DNA of 64,000 bases from a bacterium (GTDB lineage Bacteria; Auribacterota; Tritonobacteria; UBA1439): assembly GCA_028716845.1 (NCBI GenBank), contig JAQUPF010000008.1:64882-128881 (forward strand), read 5' to 3'. Positions 1 to 8,421 of this stretch are shown here, piece after piece. The notes beneath the pieces are model-generated. The model was given only the letters and a program-made list of their open reading frames with translations, was not told the origin of the DNA and ran no database searches. The position numbers and the translations under genes are program-made. How positions within the stretch are numbered: the first letter of the stretch is position 1; every line of letters begins with the position of its first letter.

Positions 1-1232
1 TTGCGCGCGCGATCAAGGTCGACGGCACGACGATGGGTGAGGTCGAGGTCTGCTACCGCGCGAAGGTGCCGCCCGCGGAAGCGGGATGCTTCCTCGCGGC
101 GGAGCGCCACCTCCTCGAATCGATCGCCGAGCGGATCGGCAAGATACTGAAACGGAAGGGCGCCGAGCGGGATCTCATCAAACGGACGAAGGAGCTCAGG
201 GAACGGAACAAGGAGCTCAACTGCCTCTACGGCATATCCAGGATCGTCGAGAGGCGCGGGTCGATCGACGGGATCCTCCAGGGCATCGTGACGCTCATCC
301 CCGCCTCCTGGCAGTACCCCGACATCGCCGCCGCGCGCATCACGACCGGCGGCAGGACCTTCCAGACACCCCGCTTCCGCAGGACGAGGCACCGGCTTGC
401 GCGCGCGATCAAGGTCGACGGCACGACGATGGGTGAGGTCGAGGTCTGCTACCGCGCGAAGGTGCCGCCCGCGGAAGCGGGATGCTTCCTCGCGGCGGAG
501 CGCCACCTCCTCGAATCGATCGCAAAGCGGATCGGAGTGGCGATCGAGCTGCACAGAGCCGAACAGCAATTGCGGCTCTCCCATATGAAGCTGCGCGAAC
601 TGATCGAGCATCTGCAGTCGGCGAGAGAGGAGGAGCGGCACCGGCTCGCACGGGAGATCCACGACGAGATGGGGCAGGCCCTAGCGGCGCTGAAGATGGA
701 CGTCCGATGGCTGCGGGAACGTTTTCCCAGACGCGACACCGAGTCGCTCCGGATGGTGCGCTCCATCGAACGGTTCATCGACATAACGAGCCAGAATGTC
801 CAGCGGATCGCCTCGGAACTGCGCCCCGTGCTGCTCGACGATTTCGGCCTCCCGGAGGCGATCAGGTGGCAGGTCGGGCAGTTCAGGAAGCGGGCCGGGA
901 TACGTTGCCGCCTCCTGACACGCCCCGGCAATCTGACGCTCGATCACGGCCTCTCGCTCGTCATCTTCAGGATCGCACAGGAGCTCCTCACGAATGTCAT
1001 CCGTCACGCCGCCGCCTCCCGCGCGGAGGTGCGGCTGGAGAAGCGGGGGGGGGAGGTGCTGCTGCGGGTCACCGATGACGGCAGGGGCATGAGGCGACGG
1101 ATGGACCCCGCGCACTCCTTCGGCCTGCGGGGCATACTCGAGCGGGTCAGCTACTGGGAGGGCGAAGTCAATATCCGGAGCGGGGCCGGCGTCGGAACGA
1201 CCGTGGAAGTGCTGATCCCGATACCGGCGTGA
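1..1232 (+). CDS. Sensor histidine kinase with repeated GAF-like modules, NarL/DegS type (5' end outside window)
   Basis: The frame is open at the left edge, so the N-terminus is missing; 409 residues are visible. A GAF-like sensory module of 132 codons is present once completely and once as its last part, joined by a helical linker rich in Lys, Arg and Glu. HisKA_3 dimerisation follows, with the phospho-acceptor His in REIHDEMGQ (visible residue 220). A HATPase_c domain comes next: N-box ELLTNVIRHA, G1 box DDGRGM, and SFGLRGI near the end. No transmembrane segment is seen in the visible part. The cognate regulator starts 9 bp downstream, so this is a cytoplasmic two-component pair. The signal is unknown. 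Confidence 0.9.
   Translation, partial: ARAIKVDGTTMGEVEVCYRAKVPPAEAGCFLAAERHLLESIAERIGKILKRKGAERDLIKRTKELRERNKELNCLYGISRIVERRGSIDGILQGIVTLIPASWQYPDIAAARITTGGRTFQTPRFRRTRHRLARAIKVDGTTMGEVEVCYRAKVPPAEAGCFLAAERHLLESIAKRIGVAIELHRAEQQLRLSHMKLRELIEHLQSAREEERHRLAREIHDEMGQALAALKMDVRWLRERFPRRDTESLRMVRSIERFIDITSQNVQRIASELRPVLLDDFGLPEAIRWQVGQFRKRAGIRCRLLTRPGNLTLDHGLSLVIFRIAQELLTNVIRHAAASRAEVRLEKRGGEVLLRVTDDGRGMRRRMDPAHSFGLRGILERVSYWEGEVNIRSGAGVGTTVEVLIPIPA
397..535 (+). repeat. Second copy of an in-gene tandem repeat (first copy at 1-139, period 396 bp)
   Basis: Bases 1-127 and 397-523 are identical by eye, and identity continues to 139/535 with two mismatches. The period of 396 bp equals 132 codons, so the GAF-like module is duplicated in frame. 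Near-perfect DNA identity points to recent duplication or gene conversion. More copies may lie upstream of the window. Confidence 0.9.
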
Positions 1233-1241
1233 GATCCCGTC

Positions 1242-1880
1242 ATGATCAGAGTGCTCATCGCCGAGGACCATCCGATATTCCGGGAGGGGGTGAAGCGCAT
1301 CATCTCGGGGACGTCCGACATCGTCGTCGCCGGCGAGGCGGCGACCGGCCCGGCCGCCCTGGAGAAAGTCCTGAGGGGCGGATACGACGTCGTCCTGCTG
1401 GATATTTCCCTCCCGCTCATGAGCGGTCTCGACGTCCTCAAGCATCTGCGAAAAATGGCGCCCCTCCTGCCGGTGCTCGTTCTGAGCGTTTACATGGAGA
1501 ACCAGTACGCCGTGCGGACCATACGCGCGGGGGCGTCCGGCTACCTGACGAAGAACAGCATTCCGGACGTCCTCATCCAGGCGATCCGACAGGTGGCGCG
1601 GGGAGGGAAATATATAGTACCCTCCGTGGGCGAGAAGCTCGCGCTCGATATCCAGAGCCGGACGAGCGGCCGGGCGCGCTGCGGCCTGTCGGACAGGGAA
1701 CACCAGATCCTGTGTCTCATCGCGGGAGGGAAGAGGATCAAGGATATCGCGGCGGACCTGGCCATCAGCACCAAGACGGTGAGCACATATAAGTCGCGCA
1801 TAATGGCCAAGATGCGCTTCCAGAGCGACGCCGAGTTGATACGCTTCGCCATTGAGAACACACCAGCAGCTGGAGGCTGA
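1242..1880 (+). CDS. NarL/FixJ-family response regulator
   Basis: This 212-residue protein has an N-terminal receiver domain with acidic pocket EDH (residues 8-10), phospho-acceptor Asp54 in VLLDISLP, and Lys104 in YLTKN. The C-terminal LuxR-type helix-turn-helix starts at LSDREHQIL and has recognition segment STKTVSTYKSRIM. It follows the sensor kinase by 9 bp and is most likely its DNA-binding partner. No clear Shine-Dalgarno precedes the ATG, so coupling to the kinase gene is plausible. A G/C hairpin without a U-tract (1891-1912) follows the gene. Confidence 0.93.
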   Translation: MIRVLIAEDHPIFREGVKRIISGTSDIVVAGEAATGPAALEKVLRGGYDVVLLDISLPLMSGLDVLKHLRKMAPLLPVLVLSVYMENQYAVRTIRAGASGYLTKNSIPDVLIQAIRQVARGGKYIVPSVGEKLALDIQSRTSGRARCGLSDREHQILCLIAGGKRIKDIAADLAISTKTVSTYKSRIMAKMRFQSDAELIRFAIENTPAAGG

Positions 1881-2023
1881 GCGCACGCATCCGCCGGTGA
1901 TTCACTCGGCGGGGAGGGTGTCTGCATCCGGCCTGTGAAGGAGCGGAGGGGCACGAGGCGGGAAGAGGGGATGGTCGTCGGAGCTTCCCCACAAGGGGGC
2001 AGCCGGTATCTGGGGAGGGTGCG

Positions 2024-2824
2024 ATGAGCGGGAAGCGGGCGGCGGCGAAGGGGCGGAAATTCCCGTGGCGGCGCGGGAGGGGCGGGACGCCGGTCATCGA
2101 CTGCCACGTCCACTGCGGGAACGACCGGAGGACGAAGTACTACCCGGCCGGGCGGCTCGTCCGCGACCTCGAGGAATCGGCCGTGAACGGGGCGGTCCTC
2201 TTCGCCTTCCCGGAGGACATGTACCGGAGGGTGGACAGGAAGGCGCGACGGATCGCCGCGAACGACTACGTCCTCGAGGCCTGCCGCGGGGCGCGGCACC
2301 TCTACCCGTTCTACTTTGTCTGGAACGACTACCTCATCCCGCCCGACCTGGGCCGCTATCGCGGCATCAAGTGGCACCGGCACCCCGACGAGCCGCGGTA
2401 CGACTACGCCGACCCCCGCTGCGCCGAGTTCCTCGCCGAGGTGCGGCGGCACCGGCTCCCGGTCCTCCTCGAGGAGGAGTTCGAACACACCGTCCGCTTC
2501 GTGGAGCGGAACCCGGAGCTCGACGTCATCATCCCGCACATGGGCGAGCGGAACGGCGGCACGTTCCGCATGGAGGCCTTCCGCGGCCACCCGAGGGTGT
2601 ACTTCGACACCTCCACGGCGTCGCAGTTCGAGATCGACTGGATCCTCGATCTCGTGGGGCCGCGGCGGGTCCTCTTCGGCTCCGACGTCTCGGGGACCCT
2701 CCTCCCCTTCTTCAACTTCGCCCGGATCGAGCTCATGAAGCTCGAGGGGCTCGGCCTGACCGCCCGGGAGCGGGAGATGGTCTACGGCGGCAACCTCCTC
2801 CGGCTCCTGCGGCGCGCGCGCTGA
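2024..2824 (+). CDS. Amidohydrolase-family metal-dependent hydrolase (amidohydrolase_2 type)
   Basis: This 266-residue TIM-barrel hydrolase has the metal-binding HxH signature in IDCHVHCG (His28, His30), a later His in IIPHMGE, and the C-terminal FGSDVS strand with the catalytic-type Asp. The family contains decarboxylases, lactonases and other hydrolases; the substrate cannot be told. The start is supported by GGGGAGGGTG just upstream. The N-terminal 20 residues are very basic. The two genes before it encode a two-component pair, without an obvious functional link. Confidence 0.8.
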   Translation: MSGKRAAAKGRKFPWRRGRGGTPVIDCHVHCGNDRRTKYYPAGRLVRDLEESAVNGAVLFAFPEDMYRRVDRKARRIAANDYVLEACRGARHLYPFYFVWNDYLIPPDLGRYRGIKWHRHPDEPRYDYADPRCAEFLAEVRRHRLPVLLEEEFEHTVRFVERNPELDVIIPHMGERNGGTFRMEAFRGHPRVYFDTSTASQFEIDWILDLVGPRRVLFGSDVSGTLLPFFNFARIELMKLEGLGLTAREREMVYGGNLLRLLRRAR

Positions 2825-2850
2825 GCCGTGGGGCGCCCCGGATTACAGAG

Positions 2851-2945
2851 AACCGATCGACCGCGGATTGACACGGATCATTGCGGATCCACGGAGGGGG
2901 AGTTTTCTCGCCGCATATAGGCGCGGATGAACCGCGGATCCGAAC
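2851..2945. repeat. Interspersed ccgcggat repeat cluster
   Basis: This gap between convergent genes holds several copies of the ccgcggat / cacggatca / gcggatccacgg words found in all long gaps of the window. There is no ORF with coding character and no poly-T terminator. Confidence 0.7.
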
Positions 2946-2968
2946 AGCCTCCCCGCCTTTTTCCCCAT

Positions 2969-4621
2969 TCATTCCGCCGGGTCGATCGCGTACGGCGTCC
3001 GGAAATGAACCCGCAGGATGCGGACGCCGCCGGCCCGGTAGATCTCATCGAGGAACGGGGCCCCCTCCATCCGGAACGGCCCGCGCATCCGCTCGAAGGA
3101 TCCAAGGTAGATGTACCGGATGCCCTGCTCCCGGAGGAACCGCTCCCGTTCGTCGAGGCCGCCCGGGCCGAAGAGGACACGGTCGGCCGCGGCCGCCTTC
3201 TCGTTGAAGCGGAGCGTCTCGGACCAGTGGCCGACGTACACCCTGTTGCCGGTGTAGGCGGGGAGGTAGAGGCCGCTCCGGTGGGTGGAGAGGACCGGGG
3301 CGTCCTCGTTGTGGCGCTCCAGCATCCAGCGCATCGCCTCGACGTCCCCCTGCGGGAGATAGAACTCGAGCGGGTTCGCCCGCATCTCGCGCACGCAGAG
3401 GCGGAGCTTGACGATGGTGTCCGGCGCCGTCGCGAGGAGCAGGGCGGCGAGGAAGGCCGTCTCGAACCGCCGGCGCCCGGCGGCGCCGGTCCGCGGCGGG
3501 AGGAGCCTCACGGCCGCCGGCAGGAGGCGCCGGAAGACGGTCCGCGCCGCGAGGACGCAGAGCGGGACGTGGACGGCGGTCGAGAGGCGTCGCTGGAAGG
3601 AGACCGGGGCGTAGAGGAGGACCGCGACGGCGGCGACCCAGACGAGGAGGAGCCACTCGTCGCGCCCGCCCCGCCGCGCGATCCGGACCAGCTCGGGGAG
3701 GGCGAGGAAGAGGACGAGGCCGTAGCCGATGACGTAGCTCAGCGGGTGCGGGGAGAGGAACGCCTCCTTCGACCACTCGACGAAGACCGGCTCGGTCGTG
3801 AAGAGGTACGCCATGTAGAGGAACGACGGGAGCCCCGCCAGCCACATGACGGCGGCCGCCGCCGCGGCGCGCCGGGCGTCGGGGCGGAACCGCGCGGCGA
3901 CGACGGCCGCCCAGCCGGTCGTCACGACGGCGATCGTCACCCCGTCCACCGGGTGCACGAAGCCGAGGGCGAAGAGGGCGAGGCCGGCGGCGGCGGCGCG
4001 CCGCGCCGACCCGGCCCGGACCGCCCCGACGAGGAGGCCGAGGGAGAGGAGCATGAGGGCGGCGGTGAGGGCGAACTGGGGGAACGAGAAGATCGTCTCG
4101 AAGGTGATCGTCTCGGCGATCCAGTAGCTGATCGGCACCATGTTCCGCCGCTCGAAGAGCGCGCGCCACGCGTCGTACGGGATGAGCCAGCAGAGGCCGG
4201 AGGAAAAGGCGCAGAGGGCGAGGGTGAAGACGCGCTCCCGCGCCCCGTCGATGAAGAGGCGGATGAAGAAGGCGATGACCGCGAGCAGGAGGACCGCGTA
4301 CGCGGCGATGGCGGCGTGGTAGACGGCGAGCGGCGGGAGGCCGGTCGCCCGGCAGACCAGGCCGAGCGTCCAGGTGAACGGGTTGAAGAAGAGGGGGCGC
4401 TGCGCCTCGAGGGTGAAGTCGCGCCGGATGAAGAACTTCCCCTCCGACGCCTGCTGGATCCGGGAGAGGTAGCTGTTCTGGTCGTACGGGTGGTCGGCGA
4501 ACCCCATGAAGACCATCCCCGGCGGTGCGGCGCGGTATCCCCAGACGTACGGGATCGCGACGAGGACGATGACGGCCGCGACGATGAGCCGCGATGCGAC
4601 GGCGTGGGCGTCGATCCTCAT
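2969..4621 (-). CDS. Polytopic membrane protein, GT-C-glycosyltransferase-like
   Basis: The protein has 550 residues, with many hydrophobic segments from about residue 12 to 410 and a soluble C-terminal region of about 130 residues. An acidic loop early in the protein (GFADHPYDQNSYLSR) sits where GT-C enzymes carry catalytic Asp residues. The tail resembles those of membrane proteins that act on lipid-linked sugars. The ATG overlaps the stop of the upstream SGNH hydrolase gene (ATGA), so the two are translationally coupled. A role in envelope glycan assembly is inferred from this organisation and a second GT-C gene in the operon; the exact family is uncertain. Confidence 0.65.
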   Translation of the reverse strand: MRIDAHAVASRLIVAAVIVLVAIPYVWGYRAAPPGMVFMGFADHPYDQNSYLSRIQQASEGKFFIRRDFTLEAQRPLFFNPFTWTLGLVCRATGLPPLAVYHAAIAAYAVLLLAVIAFFIRLFIDGARERVFTLALCAFSSGLCWLIPYDAWRALFERRNMVPISYWIAETITFETIFSFPQFALTAALMLLSLGLLVGAVRAGSARRAAAAGLALFALGFVHPVDGVTIAVVTTGWAAVVAARFRPDARRAAAAAAVMWLAGLPSFLYMAYLFTTEPVFVEWSKEAFLSPHPLSYVIGYGLVLFLALPELVRIARRGGRDEWLLLVWVAAVAVLLYAPVSFQRRLSTAVHVPLCVLAARTVFRRLLPAAVRLLPPRTGAAGRRRFETAFLAALLLATAPDTIVKLRLCVREMRANPLEFYLPQGDVEAMRWMLERHNEDAPVLSTHRSGLYLPAYTGNRVYVGHWSETLRFNEKAAAADRVLFGPGGLDERERFLREQGIRYIYLGSFERMRGPFRMEGAPFLDEIYRAGGVRILRVHFRTPYAIDPAE

Positions 4622-5685
4622 CCGCCGCCCCCTTCCCCTTCCAGGAGCCGTTCCCGCTCGAGGGCGCCGATGATCGCCGCCGCGACGAGGCGGTGGCCGC
4701 GCGGCGTCCAGTGGCCGACCCTCCTGTGCGAGACCGGCCTGAGCCCCTCGGAGAGGGCCGCCGCCAGGTCGACGTGCGGGATGCCCTCCCGGCGGCAGAA
4801 GTCGCGGAGGAGGGGCGTGTAGTGCGACGGCAGGTCGGCGACGACGAGCCGCGCGCCGTTCTCCCGGCAGACCCGGTCGATCCGCCGCAGGATGGCCTTC
4901 GTGAGTTCCATCTCCTCCTCGAGGGCCCGCGGATCCGCCGGTTCCTCCTCCCGCCGCCGCCGTGACGGATGGGCCGCCCTGAAGGCGATCCAGTTGGCGA
5001 GATGGGATCGCCGCCAGAATCCGGGCCGGCCGGCGCGCGGGTCGCCGTACTCGGCCGCGAGCGCGGTCTTCGCCGCCCAGTAGGCGCGGTCGAACGGCAC
5101 CGGCGCGTTCCGCAGCTCGAGGCGGCCGTCCGCGAACTCGAAGAACGGCTTCGGCTGCCGGCCGTCGATCACCCGGGCGTTGTTCCCCTCGACGACGTCG
5201 TTCCGGTCGAAGAGGAGGAGGACGAGGTCCGGCCGGTATCGGAGGCCCTCGGTCTCGAGGACGAGGAGCTCCCGGTCGGTGGAGTATCCCGGGTGGGCGA
5301 GGTTGATGACCTCCCATCCGTCGAGCCGCCGCTCCATGACGTCCGAGAAGCGCTCCGCGGCCTCGACGCCCCATCCCCACGCCGTCGAATCGCCGAGGAC
5401 GACCATCCTGCGGCCGCCGCCCTTTCCGGGCGACCGCTCCCTGTCCCTGAACCCCTTCGAGTTGTTGACGATCCGATGGCTGAAGTCCGGCAGGACGAAG
5501 AGCCGGTCGAGGTTCGGAATCCCGGCGTAGCCGAGCAGCGGATGGTAGCGGTCGGGGAAGGATCGTATGGTCCCGGCGCTGTAATCGGGGAACGGGGCGA
5601 AAAGGCGGAGGGCCGCCTCCCCCGCGGCGGCGGCGAGGGCGACGCCGAGCGCGACGGCGCACGCCTTCCGTCCCCGCGGCGACAT
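4618..5685 (-). CDS. Membrane-anchored SGNH/GDSL-type hydrolase
   Basis: 355 residues. An N-terminal signal anchor (about residues 8-26) is followed by an SGNH fold: block I MVVLGDSTAWGWG with nucleophile Ser100, a conserved Asn in LFDRNDVVEGNN, and a C-terminal block with His (VGHWTPRGH). Members of this fold are esterases or O-acyl modifying enzymes of exported polysaccharides. It lies between two GT-C-like genes with start/stop overlaps on both sides (TGATG upstream, ATGA downstream). An extracytoplasmic step in glycan decoration is the likely role; the substrate is unknown. Confidence 0.75.
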   Translation of the reverse strand: MSPRGRKACAVALGVALAAAAGEAALRLFAPFPDYSAGTIRSFPDRYHPLLGYAGIPNLDRLFVLPDFSHRIVNNSKGFRDRERSPGKGGGRRMVVLGDSTAWGWGVEAAERFSDVMERRLDGWEVINLAHPGYSTDRELLVLETEGLRYRPDLVLLLFDRNDVVEGNNARVIDGRQPKPFFEFADGRLELRNAPVPFDRAYWAAKTALAAEYGDPRAGRPGFWRRSHLANWIAFRAAHPSRRRREEEPADPRALEEEMELTKAILRRIDRVCRENGARLVVADLPSHYTPLLRDFCRREGIPHVDLAAALSEGLRPVSHRRVGHWTPRGHRLVAAAIIGALERERLLEGEGGGG

Positions 5686-7271
5686 CAGGCGCCTCCCGGC
5701 AGCAGTTCGTAGATCGTCATCGCCCCGCCGTGGTACGACGCCGCCGGCCTGAAGACGAACTCCCGCTCGAGGGCCCGGCGCGGCGCGCCCCACCAGCGGT
5801 ACGTGAAGCCGTCCATGTAGACCTTCCGCCCGGCCGCCATGAGCTCCTCGAGGAAGGCGGGGTCCTCGGCCGCCGTCCTGACCGGGAGCGGCCTGTGGCG
5901 CACGTACTCCGCCTCGGCCGATACCGGGATGTAGAGGCGCCCGGTCTCCCCGACGAAATAGTGCGTGACGATCACGCCGTCGATGCCCGAGACGAGGCAG
6001 GCGTCGACGGGCGCCAGGCGGTCGAGGAGGCGCAGCCCCTCGTGCCAGCCGATCGACGCCTCCCCCTCCGCCCGCGCCCGCCGGAGCGGCTCGACGCACC
6101 CCCACGCCGTGACCGCGAGGATCGCCGCCGCCGGGATGCGCCAGAGGAGCGGCCGGACGCCGGCGCCCCTGCAGCGCCCGGCGAGCGCGGCCGCGCCGCG
6201 CGCGGCGAGGATGCAGGCGAACGGCACGACCGGCAGGAGGAACTTGGCCATCTGGAAGGAGTAGGTGAAGAGCGCGCAGACGACGGAGAGGATGAACGAG
6301 ACCGCCATTGCGGCGAAGGCGAAGGCGCCGTCCCTGTCATCCCCGAGGCAGGCGGCGGCGCCGAGGGCCGCGAGGACCAGGACGGACGGGAAATACGGGG
6401 CGAAGAGGGTCGGCCAGCTCAGGCCGAAGAGATGCCGGAGGTAGTAGCCGATGTTCCCCGCGACCGTTCCCCCCTCGGGGACGGCCGTGTTGGCGAACGC
6501 GTAGCGGAGGGAGAAGTTGGGCTTCCCCCTCCCCCGCAGCGCCCAGTACTCGTAGCCGTTCTCGAACATGGAGCCGAAGGCGGCATGGTTGTAGGCGAGG
6601 ACGGGGGTGAGGCCGGCGGCGAGGCCCGCGGCCGCGGGGACGAGGCGCGCGAGCGTCCCCCGCGGGTTTCCCCGGGCGGCGAGGCCCGCGGCGACGGCGA
6701 GGGGGACGACCGACATGCCGCTCAGCAGGTGGATCGATGCCGAGAGGCCGCAGCAGAGCCCGGCCGAGAGCCAGAGGAGCGGGCGGGCGCCGTCTCCCGA
6801 TGTCCCCCGCCAGGCGAGCCAGAGGCCGGCGACGAGGAAGGTGTTCGAGGCCATGTCGCTGATGAGGACGCGGCTGTAGCCGACCGAGGAGGGGGCGACG
6901 GCCAGGAGCAGCGCCGCGAGCGCCGCCGTCGCCGCGCCGAACACCCCGCGGGCGAACAGGTACGTCAGGAGGACGGCGGCGACGCCGAAGGCGCCGACGA
7001 CGCGGACGGCGTCGTGGAGCGGCGCGCCGGTCAGTCGGTAGAACGCCGCGAGGATCAGCGGGAAGCCCGGCGGGTACATGAGCGGGAGCCGGAGGTCGTT
7101 GATGTGGATCCAGAGCCCCCTGCCGTGGGCGAGGTTGTGCGCCGCCACGGCGTACTGGCCCGAGTCCGGGACGATGGCGAGGTCCGCGACGGCGGACGGC
7201 GGGACGGCGCGCAGCCAGGCCGCGAGGGAGAGGATTGCGGCGAGGATCGCGTATTCGGCGGCCCTCTTCAT
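5685..7271 (-). CDS. GT-C family glycosyltransferase (PMT_2/ArnT-like)
   Basis: 528 residues with about 11 hydrophobic segments. The first periplasmic loop has the acidic motif VPDSGQYAVAAHNLAHG, typical of PMT_2 (dolichyl/undecaprenyl-phosphate-sugar dependent) transferases, followed by LMYPPGFPLILA. A soluble domain forms the last 100 residues. The start was set at MKRAAEY because the in-frame extension upstream has no coding character. First gene of the three-gene operon with the SGNH hydrolase and second membrane protein. It probably moves a sugar from a lipid carrier to an acceptor outside the membrane. Confidence 0.8.
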   Translation of the reverse strand: MKRAAEYAILAAILSLAAWLRAVPPSAVADLAIVPDSGQYAVAAHNLAHGRGLWIHINDLRLPLMYPPGFPLILAAFYRLTGAPLHDAVRVVGAFGVAAVLLTYLFARGVFGAATAALAALLLAVAPSSVGYSRVLISDMASNTFLVAGLWLAWRGTSGDGARPLLWLSAGLCCGLSASIHLLSGMSVVPLAVAAGLAARGNPRGTLARLVPAAAGLAAGLTPVLAYNHAAFGSMFENGYEYWALRGRGKPNFSLRYAFANTAVPEGGTVAGNIGYYLRHLFGLSWPTLFAPYFPSVLVLAALGAAACLGDDRDGAFAFAAMAVSFILSVVCALFTYSFQMAKFLLPVVPFACILAARGAAALAGRCRGAGVRPLLWRIPAAAILAVTAWGCVEPLRRARAEGEASIGWHEGLRLLDRLAPVDACLVSGIDGVIVTHYFVGETGRLYIPVSAEAEYVRHRPLPVRTAAEDPAFLEELMAAGRKVYMDGFTYRWWGAPRRALEREFVFRPAASYHGGAMTIYELLPGGA

Positions 7272-7488
7272 ACCCGATGATTGTACGACAGGAATGTCGG
7301 GACGGGATACTGTTTCCGCCCCCGTGTATGTGGCAATATGGGGAGCCTGCATATTCGACTTCTCGAAGGTCCGCGGCGGGATTGAGCGGATCGCCGCCGC
7401 GCACGGCTATTCGTTCGACTACCGGATCGCGGGCGTCCGACGGGGGGCCGCCCGGCCGGGGTCGACCGGTCGGCGACGGGGGGTGGGA

Positions 7489-7707
7489 ATGCCGTTCATA
7501 CGGCTCCGCGGCATCACGGGGAGGGTGTACGTTCCGGAGCGCGCCCCCGCCGGCGCCCGGAAGCACCCCTGCAGGGACTGCTTTACCTGCCAGTGGTGCA
7601 GCGACGAGCGGTGCGCAGCCTGCCGGCCCGCACCGCGCGCGTCCGCGTGCCGCGAATTCAGACGCGGCGCGCGAGGAGCGCGCACAGCGCGGCGGCGGCG
7701 GCGATGA
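7489..7707 (+). CDS. Small Cys-rich protein with CxxC zinc-binding pattern
   Basis: 72 residues. The N-terminal part (MPFIRLRGITGRVYVPE) is followed by a Cys cluster around residues 28-46: CRDCFTCQWCSDERCAAC, with six Cys in paired spacing. From memory, short proteins of this pattern occur in Deltaproteobacteria and other anaerobes without known function; this was not checked. The ATG has a good ribosome site (GGGGGGTGGG). The C-terminal 15-20 residues are Arg-rich and overlap the convergent DUF3307 gene by 50 bp. A metal-binding or redox role is possible. Confidence 0.65.
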   Translation: MPFIRLRGITGRVYVPERAPAGARKHPCRDCFTCQWCSDERCAACRPAPRASACREFRRGARGARTARRRRR

Positions 7708-8392
7708 CGACGTTGCCCGCCGCGTCCGCCCTCGAGAGGAGCGTCCCCCTCGGCTCGAACCGCTTCGCCCGCCGGTTCGCCGCGGGGAGGCGGATCAGGA
7801 CGACCGCCGGCACGAAGAGCCACCAGAATCCTCCCGCGGCGACGAGCGCGAAGACGGCCGCCCGCTCCGCGATGCCGTACCACCGCTCGAGGCGGCCGCC
7901 CGGGAGCGCCTCCTCGGGGGTCGAGCGGAGGGTCCTCCGCGCGGCGTCCAGGAGGTAGCCGCCGCCGAAGACGGCGGCGGAGAAGAGGACGGCCGCGTCG
8001 ATCCATCCCGCCCCGTCGAGGCGCCCGAGCGCGCCGCCATCGAGGAGCGCCGGCGCGGCGAGCCCCGTCGCGAACACGGCGGCGGCCGCGCCGACGTGCA
8101 ACCCCTGGTCGAGGAGGAACGTCCAGAGGTTGCCGGGACCGGCGAGCCGGTCGAGGACCCTGACCTTCAGGATGTCGGCCGCCATGTGGCACGCCGCGAG
8201 CGCGGCGATGAACGCCCAGTAGGACGGCATTCGGAGGAGCGGCCAGCCGGCGGCGGCGGCGGCGGCGAGGCATATGCCGGCGTGGAGGAGCTGCCCGCGG
8301 ACGGAGCGGAGCTTCATGCGGTGGACGGCGTCCGTCTGGAGCGGAAAATCGGCGACGAAGTGCGCGAGGAGCAACAGCTTGAACAGGAGCAT
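7658..8392 (-). CDS. DUF3307 membrane protein
   Basis: 244 residues and about six hydrophobic segments. The N-terminal motif LLLAHFVADFPLQTD (His, Asp and Gln on one helix) followed by HxD-like residues in ACHMAADILK is the hallmark of DUF3307, a membrane family of unknown function often near phage-like or toxin-like loci. It lies 29 bp downstream of the FecR-type gene on the same strand and may be cotranscribed. No strong Shine-Dalgarno is visible. Confidence 0.75.
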   Translation of the reverse strand: MLLFKLLLLAHFVADFPLQTDAVHRMKLRSVRGQLLHAGICLAAAAAAGWPLLRMPSYWAFIAALAACHMAADILKVRVLDRLAGPGNLWTFLLDQGLHVGAAAAVFATGLAAPALLDGGALGRLDGAGWIDAAVLFSAAVFGGGYLLDAARRTLRSTPEEALPGGRLERWYGIAERAAVFALVAAGGFWWLFVPAVVLIRLPAANRRAKRFEPRGTLLSRADAAGNVVIAAAAALCALLARRV

Positions 8393-8421
8393 CGGACGCG
8401 GGTCCCCGACGGCCGCGAGGG

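Noticed and set aside
1891-1912. Terminator after the response regulator gene
   Set aside because: Hairpin CCGCCG / CGGCGG is present but no T-tract follows.
2927-4822. Long plus-strand open frame over the membrane protein gene
   Set aside because: Low-complexity, charged translation (repeated E, R, G, D) with no domain; a shadow of the GC-rich minus-strand gene.
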